The notes under the pieces are model-generated. The model did no database searches. It was not told the origin of the DNA and saw only the letters and a list, made by a program, of their open reading frames with translations. 64,000 nt of DNA from Bacillota bacterium (GTDB lineage: Bacteria; Bacillota; UBA4882; UBA8346), in NCBI GenBank assembly GCA_029974635.1, contig JARKQY010000024.1:1-64000 (forward strand), written 5' to 3'. Shown one piece after another: positions 17,649-26,037 of this stretch. Within the stretch, counting starts at the first letter, position 1. Each line of letters starts with the position of its first letter. The position numbers and the translations under genes are program-made.

Positions 17649-19259
17649 TTAAGCAGGCGTTGCTATAACTGGCGAATAATTGGGATTGTATATCTCATAG
17701 TTAATATTTGGGAAAATATTGTCTTTCCCGGAAACTTCATGGAGATAATTTAGATCCAGCCGGTTGTATTTAATTTGTTCATAGAGGTTGTTAAACCGAT
17801 TAATATGGGTTTTGGTTCTTCGAATGGCATAATCCACCATGGTTCCCGTCTTCATGATAAATGCCCAGTCGCTACTTTGTAGTAACAATAATTCTCGGGC
17901 GGCTTGATTTAAAGCTAACCGGAGATCTCCACCGGCGGATGGATACTGAACGGCTAATTCAACCATCCGGTCGGCGGTTTTGTGAAGATGACGGTAAATC
18001 CAATCATTACTTCCTTCCAACCAAACTTCATTATACCCTTTATATCCCCAACTTGACATAGAAGGAGTAGATACTTGGTTTTTCGGATAGATTTCCAGGT
18101 AATCGCTGGGTGAAATCATGCGAATCGTTTGTTGATCAAAGGTGATTTTTTTGATTAAAAATTCCAGCCATTGCGGTCCTTCAAACCACCAGTGCCCAAA
18201 TAATTCAGCATCATAAGGCGCCACAATAACCGGCCTGCGGTCCAAAATGCTTTCCAAATATTCAATTTGTTTTTCACGATTAAACATGAAATTTCCGGCG
18301 TGTACTGCGGCTTTTTCTCTGGCCGCCCAAATATTGTACGGATATTTATCGTTGGTTCTACCGGTAATCTGATAATACTTCATACCGGTAGCCACTCGGA
18401 TACCGCTGGACGGTAAGTACGGTCTGAGATAATCATAATCCAAATCATAGCCAATATCCCGATAAAACTCCCGATATACATAATCGCCGGGATATCCTTC
18501 ATTTGCGCTCCATACTTGTTTAGAGGATTCCAAATCTCTGCCGAAGGCTGCTACTCCGGAGGGGCAATAAATAGGCGCAAAAACCCCATATTTCGGCCGG
18601 GGAGAAGCATGTAAAATCCCATGAGCATCGGTAAAGAAGAACCGGATGCCTTCCTGACGAAGTATTTTGTCCAGTCCAGGTTGATAACCGCACTCCGGTA
18701 GCCATATTCCTTTGGGTTTTCGACCCATAGTTTCCTGATGATAAGCTACGGCTTGTTTGATCTGAGCATGGACCGCAGTTTCGTGCAGCATTAATGGCAT
18801 AAAACCGTGAGTTGCTCCGCAGGTGATCAATTCAATATTCCCCGAAGCTTCCATTTCCCTAAAAGCGGTAGTTATATCACAACGGCATTTTTCGGTGAAA
18901 AAATAGTGGCAATACCGGAAATGCTCCAAGTACATTAAGGCTACCTCATGAAATTGGGGTAGCCATTTGGTCCGTTCCACTTCCCTGGTTGCCAGTTCAA
19001 TTAGTTTTTCAATCCGGTTTAAATAGCGCTGCTGAAGCAGTGAATCCTTAAACATCGACAGTAATGGAGGAGATAGACTCATGGTTAGCTTAAATTTAAT
19101 TCCCGAATCGGTTAAATTATAAAAAACCCTTAATAAAGGGATATAGGTCTCCGTAATTGCTTCATAGAACCAATCTTCTTCCAAGAAATCCGGATATTCC
19201 GGATGACGCACAAAAGGTAAATGAGCATGTAAAACTAGCGTTAAATACCCTTTTTCCAT
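17649..19259 (-). CDS. 1,4-alpha-glucan branching enzyme, GH57 family
   Basis: The 536-residue protein starts GYLTLVLHAHLPFVRHPE, the GH57 N-terminal motif. The catalytic nucleophile is seen as E189 in GIWLPECGY and the acid/base as D350 in APYDAELFGHWWFEGP. This motif set and the C-terminal helical domain (DUF1957 type) match GH57 branching enzymes (EC 2.4.1.18), which form alpha-1,6 branches in glycogen. No signal peptide, so it is cytoplasmic. GGAGGAG precedes the ATG. A DUF4912 gene lies 45 nt upstream on the same strand, a pairing seen in several Bacillota. A GH57 alpha-amylase is less likely given the motif around E189. Confidence 0.9.
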   Translation of the reverse strand: MEKGYLTLVLHAHLPFVRHPEYPDFLEEDWFYEAITETYIPLLRVFYNLTDSGIKFKLTMSLSPPLLSMFKDSLLQQRYLNRIEKLIELATREVERTKWLPQFHEVALMYLEHFRYCHYFFTEKCRCDITTAFREMEASGNIELITCGATHGFMPLMLHETAVHAQIKQAVAYHQETMGRKPKGIWLPECGYQPGLDKILRQEGIRFFFTDAHGILHASPRPKYGVFAPIYCPSGVAAFGRDLESSKQVWSANEGYPGDYVYREFYRDIGYDLDYDYLRPYLPSSGIRVATGMKYYQITGRTNDKYPYNIWAAREKAAVHAGNFMFNREKQIEYLESILDRRPVIVAPYDAELFGHWWFEGPQWLEFLIKKITFDQQTIRMISPSDYLEIYPKNQVSTPSMSSWGYKGYNEVWLEGSNDWIYRHLHKTADRMVELAVQYPSAGGDLRLALNQAARELLLLQSSDWAFIMKTGTMVDYAIRRTKTHINRFNNLYEQIKYNRLDLNYLHEVSGKDNIFPNINYEIYNPNYSPVIATPA

Positions 19260-19304
19260 ATATGCTCCTCCTTGTTTTCTAAAGTAAATCCCTTTGCGAA
19301 AGAA

Positions 19305-20366
19305 TTACATTTGAGTTTGCTGATAATTGGTTTGTTTTACAACAGTCGGAGTAATGGTAATTGTTTCAATTCCATCATTAGACCGTGCCGCCACCGGAAT
19401 ATCAAGATTACCGTCGGGTAAAGCAAAGCGCAGCGTAAATGTACCGTCCGGGCGCAATTGGATTGGTTCACCTTGAACCGTGACTGTGGCATCAGGTTCG
19501 GTGGCTCCATAGACAATTAATTCAGTATTTAACACAAACCAGAAATTTCGTTCTCGAGGCGGCAGTTTGGAGGGACTCGACATACTGCTTACCGCTTGCG
19601 AACCCATTTCCCGCTCCAGACGTTTAAGTAATGATTCCACAAGTTCTGCCGAACTATTTCCGATGCCACCCGCAGTCAGCTGGTAAAGTTTACGGAAATC
19701 TTCTTCGATGATCATCCATTCTTCATCGATTACTTCGGAAACATTATCACGCGGAGTTGTAACTATGTTGGAGCGGGAAATGGTATAAAATATACCGTTG
19801 TCCTGGATAAAGCCAAGGTCGACACAGAAAGTCCGATTCGGACCGCCAACATGAATGTACCAGTTATTTGCCCCATGGTTAATATTTATGTCAAAAAAAT
19901 AGTTACTATTGGAACCGTCGAAATTACGGTTGGTAATATCATATACTCTGAGCACCAACGATATTTGGTCCCAAGCTTTAATGGTTCCGGAGATGAAACC
20001 TTTGGTTGCCTGGCTGATACTCCAATATGAGTATAGCCAATAGGGGTCGCGAACCATTAATACCACTCGAGTATCATCGTAATCTTGCGGGATTTCCTGT
20101 TCGAGTTTGTCCAGAACAGCAACCCCAGTAAGGTGCTCTGGTAACGGTGGCGGGGTATACTGGGATATAGTCCCATTTAAAGTACATTCCAGATGTTGGG
20201 ATATCTCCTTTTCTTGTTCAGGATTGGCAGAAAACGGAGGGTCAAGCAGCAAGATATGCTCCAAGAGATCGTTTCGGGTTAACTTAGATATTCCTTTGAT
20301 GCCCAAAGATTTAGCGATCTCAGTTAATTGCGTTTTCGTTTTTCCCGCCAATTCCTCTCGGGTCAT
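19305..20366 (-). CDS. DUF4912 protein with Rho-N/SAP-like N-terminal domain
   Basis: The 353-residue protein opens with a Rho-N/SAP-like helix pair (TREELAGKTKTQLTEIAKSLGIKG, residues 2-25, then TRNDLLEHIL). The DUF4912 core follows: VVLMVRDPYWLYSYWSIS (about 101-118), DININHGANNWYIHV and FWFVLNTELIVYGATEPDATV. A final beta-rich Ig-like part (about 275-335) resembles carbohydrate-binding modules. It is cotranscribed with the GH57 branching enzyme, which suggests, but does not prove, a role in alpha-glucan metabolism. GAAAGGGGGAT precedes the ATG. The biochemical function is unknown. Confidence 0.85.
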   Translation of the reverse strand: MTREELAGKTKTQLTEIAKSLGIKGISKLTRNDLLEHILLLDPPFSANPEQEKEISQHLECTLNGTISQYTPPPLPEHLTGVAVLDKLEQEIPQDYDDTRVVLMVRDPYWLYSYWSISQATKGFISGTIKAWDQISLVLRVYDITNRNFDGSNSNYFFDININHGANNWYIHVGGPNRTFCVDLGFIQDNGIFYTISRSNIVTTPRDNVSEVIDEEWMIIEEDFRKLYQLTAGGIGNSSAELVESLLKRLEREMGSQAVSSMSSPSKLPPRERNFWFVLNTELIVYGATEPDATVTVQGEPIQLRPDGTFTLRFALPDGNLDIPVAARSNDGIETITITPTVVKQTNYQQTQM

Positions 20367-20654
20367 TAATATCCCCCTTTCTACGCGCTTTTTCGGCGCG
20401 ATTTCGCCGGCACATAATTTAGAAAAGCTGTGACTACTTTATATCAACACAAATCTTCTAATAATATTGCCGTAATTCATGGCTTATATACAAATGTTAG
20501 GGTTTATTTTTCTCCAAAACGTCAAAATTCGGGCAAATTTTACTCCAGACTCTATGATGATGAAACAAAAATATGTTGGAAGGAAAATGGAGGTTCATCG
20601 CGAAAATAAATATATATATTCAGCGGAGCCATTTTCTCCAGGAAGGAAAGTTGG
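20367..20654. other. Divergent intergenic region between the DUF4912 and FG-GAP genes
   Basis: This 288-nt AT-rich spacer must hold the promoters of the minus-strand DUF4912-GH57 pair and the plus-strand FG-GAP pair. A GCGCTTTTTCGGCGC hairpin lies near 20388. I see no consensus -35/-10 pair. Short open frames at 20479-20703 lack ribosome binding sites and are not called. Confidence 0.4.
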
Positions 20655-21644
20655 ATGGGATCAACTTCTCATCGCTTGGTATTTTTCGTCATATTATTTT
20701 TAATTATTCAGATGGGGGCAATGTTTCCCGAATATCAAGCGGTATTTCAAGACAATCAATTTTTGATGGAAAGTATTCATCAAGTGATTGCCACTGATTT
20801 GGATAATAACAGCTTACCGGAGCTAATCGTAACCGGGAAAAATTATACCACTCAGGAAGTATTTATTTATTGGTTGGCGGTTCGCCAGGAATATCTACCA
20901 GAAATCATATGGCAAAGTGATAATCTTTTTGAAGAACGCAGTGTCTTATGGGTTTGTTCCGGTAAATTTACCGCGAATCAAAATCAATTGCTGGCTATAA
21001 CCAACAGTCGTATTTATTTCTACCAATCCAACAAAAATGATTTGGTTTTAACAAAACAGGAAGCTCATAATTTTTCAAAAATTTTGAGCGTTGCCGGTGG
21101 AGATATTGATGGTGACGGGCAAGATGAGTTAATTATTGCCCGCATCGGTAAAATCACCAATACATTTTACAATGGAATGCTTCAAGTTTGGAAATTACAG
21201 GCTGAGGAACCCATATTGCTTGCGGAATCAGGCTTGTTAGGAAATATAAGAAGTCTTACCGCCGGTGATCTTAACGGGGATGGCAAAAGTGAAATTGTAA
21301 TTGATGAGGGACTCCGGTATGCTTCTGGCAATATTCATGTTTTTTCTTGGGATGAAAACAAACTAAGTGAAGTTAATTATTTAAAGAAAGCAGCCAGTGG
21401 AGCGATTTATTCAATGACCATCGCCGGTTTTCAAGACGAAACCCGTTTGGTAACCGCTTCGCCAAGCGGGAAAGTTGAGTTCTTCGCCTGGAAAGATAAT
21501 TCGCTAACTCCCGTAGTTTCGGGGATCTCATATAAAAATGAGCTGGTTAGTGTGGCTGTATTAAATCCGACGAAAGCCAACCCTCCGCAAATTGTTGTCG
21601 TGGGTTATCCGCAGAGTTTTCAAATTCTTAACGTCAATCAGTAA
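20655..21644 (+). CDS. Secreted FG-GAP/VCBS-repeat protein
   Basis: The 329-residue protein has an N-terminal hydrophobic segment (RLVFFVILFLIIQMGAMF, residues 7-24) acting as signal peptide or anchor. Beta-propeller FG-GAP repeats with calcium-type loops follow: TDLDNNSLPELIVTG (about 48-62), GGDIDGDGQDELIIAR (about 147-162), AGDLNGDGKSEIVID (about 201-215). Such proteins act at the cell surface, often in adhesion or polymer binding. It precedes the EEP phosphoesterase gene by 35 nt and is probably cotranscribed. AGGAAGGAAAG precedes the ATG. No specific function can be assigned. Confidence 0.8.
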   Translation: MGSTSHRLVFFVILFLIIQMGAMFPEYQAVFQDNQFLMESIHQVIATDLDNNSLPELIVTGKNYTTQEVFIYWLAVRQEYLPEIIWQSDNLFEERSVLWVCSGKFTANQNQLLAITNSRIYFYQSNKNDLVLTKQEAHNFSKILSVAGGDIDGDGQDELIIARIGKITNTFYNGMLQVWKLQAEEPILLAESGLLGNIRSLTAGDLNGDGKSEIVIDEGLRYASGNIHVFSWDENKLSEVNYLKKAASGAIYSMTIAGFQDETRLVTASPSGKVEFFAWKDNSLTPVVSGISYKNELVSVAVLNPTKANPPQIVVVGYPQSFQILNVNQ

Positions 21645-21679
21645 TTAAAGTTTTGGCCAGACCGAAACGAGGTAATAAT

Positions 21680-22519
21680 TTGAACCGAGGCAAAATATTC
21701 ATAATAATAAGCACGGTTATTTTTTTATGCTCATTTAGCGTCCGCGCATCCAAAGCGGATCATCCGGGAGATCCCATGAAAATTATACGGTTAAAAGTGG
21801 TTAGCTTAAATATTCATAGCGGTATAAATTGGTACGGTAAGTATGATTTGGAGGGAATCATCCAATTCATACAGCATGTAAGTCCCGATTTAGCCGGTTT
21901 CCAGGAAGTGGCCCGCTTTTGGTCACCGTTAAGCCTGTTTCAAGATTTACCAGGTGAATTGGCTCTTCGTTTGAAGATGTTTTCTTCTTATTCGGTCTCA
22001 TTGGACCGGAATAGCCGTTATTTTGGCAATTTGGTGTTAAGTAAATACCCCATTACGTTAATGTGGGCGGAGCAACTGCCCGGCAGCCTGGAACAACGAA
22101 GCTTTGTATTTTCCCAGGTCGTGGTTGAGGGTGTCCGAATTAATTTTATAACAGTTCATCTGGGTTTATCGGAATCGGACCGTCTGCAGCAAGTCCAGGC
22201 CCTGTTGCAGATCACCCGGGAAATCAGCGGCCCCATGATCATTACCGGCGACTTTAATGCCGATATGAATGATGGGGCCATGAGACTTTTGAGGGAGCAT
22301 TTCATAAATATACAGGAACTCAGTGGTTTAAAACAAGGTTCCTTGCGGCTTCGGGACGGGAAGATCGGGTCTTTGATAGATTATATCTTCATTACCCCGG
22401 AGTTTAGTCTTTTGAACTACCAAATTGTGGATAATTACATCTCCGATCACCTGCCGGTTATAGCGGAATTGGGGTTAACCATAACGGATCAGAATTTTAA
22501 TCAGGATTTGCAGAATTAA
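21680..22519 (+). CDS. Secreted endonuclease/exonuclease/phosphatase-family protein
   Basis: From TTG 21680 the product is 279 residues. It has a signal peptide (KIFIIISTVIFLCSFSVRASKA) and the EEP fold: SLNIHSGI, the catalytic Glu in GFQEVARF, FITVHLGL, the metal site TGDFNADMND, and the catalytic His in YISDHLPVIAEL. It is a metal-dependent phosphodiesterase of unknown substrate. CGAGGT lies 6 nt before the TTG; the frame is open to TTG 21653. The last residues (NFNQDLQN) are encoded by a dispersed repeat (TTGCAGAATTA 22508-22518), so the original C-terminus may have been altered. Confidence 0.85.
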   Translation: MNRGKIFIIISTVIFLCSFSVRASKADHPGDPMKIIRLKVVSLNIHSGINWYGKYDLEGIIQFIQHVSPDLAGFQEVARFWSPLSLFQDLPGELALRLKMFSSYSVSLDRNSRYFGNLVLSKYPITLMWAEQLPGSLEQRSFVFSQVVVEGVRINFITVHLGLSESDRLQQVQALLQITREISGPMIITGDFNADMNDGAMRLLREHFINIQELSGLKQGSLRLRDGKIGSLIDYIFITPEFSLLNYQIVDNYISDHLPVIAELGLTITDQNFNQDLQN

Positions 22520-22747
22520 CGAGGATGATTATAAAACTCTGTCAGAGATAAGTATTGATCAGGTTTTTGCTGCGAAGCATCATCAAATCATAGGCTGGCA
22601 CAATTATAGTTCGTGTGGCTGTCTAAAAAGACAGCACAAGATAGAGGGTTGGCCTAATTATCGCGCCTAGAATTCCTCAAGACAGAGTCTATTATCCAGC
22701 TTTGTCTAAACTTATTTATCCGCTTCTATGAAATATTAATTCTGCAA
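22508..22747. repeat. Inverted dispersed repeats TTGCAGAATTA / TAATTCTGCAA
   Basis: TTGCAGAATTA 22508-22518 and TAATTCTGCAA 22737-22747 are exact reverse complements, with similar flanks (AATCAGGAT and AATCTTGG). The same word TAATTCTGCAA recurs at 28678-28688. The type (GGATTAACAGGATT-like words) resembles dispersed intergenic repeats of other bacteria. Between the arms lies non-coding sequence with a small hairpin GCTGTCT/AGACAGC (22618-22635). Confidence 0.5.
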
Positions 22748-22799
22748 GTTTTTAAATTCTGTTAATCTTGGTATTTTTTGCTCCAGGTTCAGTAAGGGC

Positions 22800-23252
22800 T
22801 TAAATAAATCCGGCAATTTTTACGGCGTCACTGAGAGTGGCCGGGGCCATCGGATCCAGATCAAATATGACATAGGTCGGATAGTCCAGGGCTTCGATTC
22901 GCGAAAGCCAGGGGTGAACCTCAATACAACCTAAGTTTACCGACCAGATTAAAGTTTCCAGGTTGTTAATAACGGCGTAATTGATCTCTCGTTCATCAGA
23001 AGCGATTAAGCAGGTTTGAACCCAAAGCGGCGGTTCGGAAATGTTTTTTTGGTAAAAGTGGCTGCCGGCAATCCCTTCGGGATATCGTACCAATGATACG
23101 GGCCGGTTGGCTAAATGAGGGGCTAAATAGGGCCAAACTTGCGCGTAGTATTTCATAATATCCGGTTTGGTATATTTTTCAACCGGCCAGAATTCTTTAT
23201 CGAGATTTTTTACAGGTATTTGATAATTATTGATTTGAATAGTTGTTTCCAT
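22800..23252 (-). pseudogene. Truncated LigD-type polymerase/primase domain
   Basis: The 150-residue product is the N-terminal half of the LigD polymerase domain of bacterial non-homologous end joining: VKNLDKEFWPVEKYTKPDIMKYYAQV, SLVRYPEGIAGSHFYQKN, WSVNLGCIEVHPWLSR and the metal site VIFDLDPM. Complete domains run to about 290 residues with a KTSGGKG-type motif; here it stops soon after the aspartates. Translation beyond the stop (ALTEPGAKN) shows nothing of the missing half, so the 3' part is deleted. GGAG lies 9 nt before the ATG. No ku or ligase gene is in the window. It is probably a remnant. Confidence 0.8.
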
Positions 23253-23858
23253 TATCTTTAACTCCAATAAAATATAAAATATTCATCAAAATTCAATATA
23301 GAGGTTCTACTCTCCGGTGGTAGAATCTGCCGTTTATTCTTCAAAAATGCAATTTGCCGGAAAAAGATCTGGCCGAAATCGTTAAAACTTTAAACTTCCA
23401 TCGTCGGTTCACTCCAAATACTCTACTTCACAAACTATCAACGGTCTTACCCATTGAACATTCCCTTGCCGTATCGAGGTTTCAGTAAATGGACAAACCG
23501 GAGTAGGAATTTGCGGTATCGGTCCCATTTAATTTCATGGGTAAAATCCGGTGAATTAAAGGGATCACCATTGTAGCCAGCATCGGTTGAAAAGTGGTCG
23601 GTGACATCATTATCCTGTGAATCCCGTCTAATAAAAAACTCTTTGTTGGTTCCGGCTTAGCAGGGATAGGATTAATGGGGTTATTAATATTATAAGTAAT
23701 AATGAATAACCGTTTTTAATGCTAATCATTCCCAAAATGGCAAATTATAGGTGGAAAGTATTGCATATAAGAGTTCTGATTTTAAAAAGGCTGACCCAAG
23801 GGTGAGTTTGTAGCAGGAAATTAAGCAAATATCCCGAAGGTTGTGGATGGTGATCTAA
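23253..23858. other. Gene-free stretch upstream of polX
   Basis: About 600 nt without a supported gene. From about 23349 to 23488 a plus-strand frame reads NLPEKDLAEIVKTLNF... and ends in TAG/TAA-rich sequence; it has no start or ribosome binding site and could be a coding remnant. Around 23615-23630 the words ATCCTGTGAATCCCGTC belong to the same dispersed repeat type seen at 22.5 kb and 28.5 kb. No terminator is obvious. Confidence 0.4.
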
Positions 23859-25598
23859 TTGGACAAACATGAGTTAACCCGAATTTTTAACGAAATTGGG
23901 CTATTACTTGAGTTAAAAGGGGACAATCCCTTTAAAACCAGGGCTTATTATAATGCGGCCCGAACTCTTGAGAATTTAAATGAAGATTTGCAGATCCTCC
24001 TTGATGAACAGCGTTTATTAGAGATTCCGGGATTTGGGGACGCCATTGCTAAAAAGATAAACGAATGGGCCATAACTGGAACAATTGGATATTATGAGAA
24101 TTTAAAAGCGGCTATCCCCCGGGAATTATTCGATCTCCTACGGATTCCGGGCTTAGGTCCGAAAAAAATCAGCCAAGTTTATTCTCAGCTAGGGATTACC
24201 AGTATTGATGCTTTGGAAAAGGCTTGTTTGGATAATAAACTAGCGGCCATCTCCGGTTTTGGGGTTAAAACCCAGGAAAAAATCTGCGCGGGAATCCGGT
24301 TTGTCAGAGAACATCAGGAGGAACATTTGAGTTTTATTATATTACCAATGGCAATAGCTCTTCGGAATGAACTCACCGATCACCCGGCAGTGGAAAGAAT
24401 AGAAATTGCCGGAAGTTTACGCCGTTCCAAAGAAGTAGTCCATGATTTGGACTTGCTTGCCGCTTCCAACAATCCGATATCCGTTGCGGAATATTTTACA
24501 AAATTATCCATGGTTCATCAAGTTATAGCCAGTGGTGAAACTAAGGTATCAGTAGTTTTGCAATCCGGAATCAATGCTGATTTGCGGATTGTGACGCCGC
24601 GGGAATATCCTCATGCCTTGCAACATTTTACCGGCAGCAAGGAACACAACACTTCACTCCGGCATCTGGCAAAACAATTAGGTTATAAAGTCAACGAATA
24701 CGGTTTATTCAAAGAAGGGGAAGAGGAGCCCATTTTATGTTTGAATGAAGCGGAAATATATGAGCAGTTGGGATTAAAGTATGTACCTCCCGAACTTCGG
24801 GAGGACCTTGGTGAAATCGAAGCTGCCAAGACGGGAGATTTACCCGTTTTAGTGGAACCGAAAGATCTCAAAGGAATCTTTCATATTCACACTACATATA
24901 GCGATGGGATTCACGGGCTACGGGAAATGGTGGAAGCTTCCATCGAAAAAGGATTTTCCTATATTGGAATTGCGGATCATAGCCGAGTTGCCACATATGC
25001 TCATGGTTTGACTACAGACGCTTTAAAAAGACAGTTTCAGGAGATTGAATCAATTAGCCGGGAATATCCTGATTTTAAAATATTTAAGGGGATTGAAGCC
25101 GATATATTGGTATCAGGTGAATTGGATTATACGCCGGAAATTTTGGCGGATTTTGATTTTGTTGTTGGTTCCATCCATTCCCATTTTCAAATGAACCGGG
25201 AGGATATGACTGCCCGGATCTTAAAAGCTATGGATAATCCCTTGTTAACCATATTGGGCCATCCTACCGGACGGATATTATTGGAACGGGCAGGTTATGA
25301 AATTGATATGGAACAAATCCTGATGAAGGCGGCAGAAAGACATGTTATTATTGAGTTTAACGCCAATCCGCATCGGTTGGACATGGATTGGCGCTGGTGC
25401 CGACGGGCTAAGGAAGCTGGAGTTCTAATCGCGATAAATCCTGATGCCCATAGTATCCAAGAGTTGGATTTGGCGCGCTCCGCCGTATATGTTGCCCGAA
25501 AAGGATGGTTAGAGGCCAAGGATGTTTTTAATACCCGGAATTATACCGAAATCGGGGCCTTTTTCGGAAAGAAAAAAACCGGTCTTTGGCAAGGTTGA
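23859..25598 (+). CDS. polX: DNA polymerase/3'-5' exonuclease PolX
   Basis: The 579-residue protein combines a family X polymerase with a C-terminal PHP nuclease, the bacterial PolX used in base-excision repair. Helix-hairpin-helix segments lie at LLEIPGFGDAIAKKI and LLRIPGLGPKKISQ. The nucleotidyltransferase site is GS 185-186 with D196/D198 (HDLDLL) and D241 (ADLRIV). The PHP domain starts at FHIHTTYSDG (H342, H344) and has IADHS, GIEAD, GSIHSH, GHPTG and NPDAH. Start is TTG 23859 with a weak ribosome binding site. The TGA stop overlaps the -35 box of the next promoter. Confidence 0.95.
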   Translation: MDKHELTRIFNEIGLLLELKGDNPFKTRAYYNAARTLENLNEDLQILLDEQRLLEIPGFGDAIAKKINEWAITGTIGYYENLKAAIPRELFDLLRIPGLGPKKISQVYSQLGITSIDALEKACLDNKLAAISGFGVKTQEKICAGIRFVREHQEEHLSFIILPMAIALRNELTDHPAVERIEIAGSLRRSKEVVHDLDLLAASNNPISVAEYFTKLSMVHQVIASGETKVSVVLQSGINADLRIVTPREYPHALQHFTGSKEHNTSLRHLAKQLGYKVNEYGLFKEGEEEPILCLNEAEIYEQLGLKYVPPELREDLGEIEAAKTGDLPVLVEPKDLKGIFHIHTTYSDGIHGLREMVEASIEKGFSYIGIADHSRVATYAHGLTTDALKRQFQEIESISREYPDFKIFKGIEADILVSGELDYTPEILADFDFVVGSIHSHFQMNREDMTARILKAMDNPLLTILGHPTGRILLERAGYEIDMEQILMKAAERHVIIEFNANPHRLDMDWRWCRRAKEAGVLIAINPDAHSIQELDLARSAVYVARKGWLEAKDVFNTRNYTEIGAFFGKKKTGLWQG

Positions 25599-25624
25599 CA
25601 AATTGTATTCAAGAAGTTTATAAT
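25595..25624 (+). promoter_or_regulatory. Sigma-A promoter of the riboswitch-glyA-hisG unit
   Basis: TTGACA 25595-25600, an 18-nt spacer, and TATAAT 25619-25624 form a full consensus promoter. Its -35 box contains the stop codon of polX. Transcription would start near 25631, about 30 nt before the riboswitch. Confidence 0.85.
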
Positions 25625-25659
25625 CATTTTGGATTCATTTTCAGATTAAATAAACGGTT

Positions 25660-25890
25660 GAAAGCCGTACGAGAGCGAATCGCATCCTTGCTATCATATT
25701 TCGCGTATGTTGCATTGAGTGCGCTTACACCGAAGGGGCAAAGCCTTTTGCAGTTGTAAAAAGGAAAAACTCTCAGGTAAAAGGAGTACGGCCGGACGGA
25801 CTCTGGAGAGACCCATTTTGGGCGCCGAAGGGGCTAAGTCTTTTTACTTATGTAAAAAGCAAAATCTCTCAGGCAAAAGGACAGAGGGGA
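25660..25890 (+). promoter_or_regulatory. Tandem glycine riboswitch upstream of glyA
   Basis: Two aptamers of the gcvT class are readable. Aptamer 1: P1 GCCGTAC 25664-25670 with GTACGGC 25786-25792, then GAGAG 25671-25675 with CTCTC 25770-25774, core ACACCGAAGGGGCAAAG and CTCTCAGGTAAAAGGA. Aptamer 2: CTCTGGAGAGACC from 25801, core GCGCCGAAGGGGCTAAG, TCTCTCAGGCAAAAGGACAGAG ending near 25886. Aptamer 1 has an extra stem-loop (about 25676-25728) not found in the commonest form. A GGGCAT/TTGCCC hairpin (about 25892-25921) follows and may be part of the expression platform. The target is glyA, whose enzyme makes or uses glycine. Confidence 0.92.
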
Positions 25891-26037
25891 GGGCATATTG
25901 CGGCTGTCTTTATGTTGCCCAAATCCTTTTGTTTCGAGAGAGGTCGTTACGATCTCATTTTTATTTTCTGCCTGTTGATTGGCTGATTGGCGCGGCATTA
26001 GGGTTTGATAGGATTTATTAATTGGGGAGGAATGAAC

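Noticed and set aside
20479-20797. Short plus-strand frames overlapping the FG-GAP gene start
   Set aside because: They lack ribosome binding sites and overlap a gene with a clear signal peptide and repeats.
23349-23488. Coding remnant upstream of polX
   Set aside because: A short stretch reads sensibly but has no start, ribosome binding site or recognisable family; left as intergenic.
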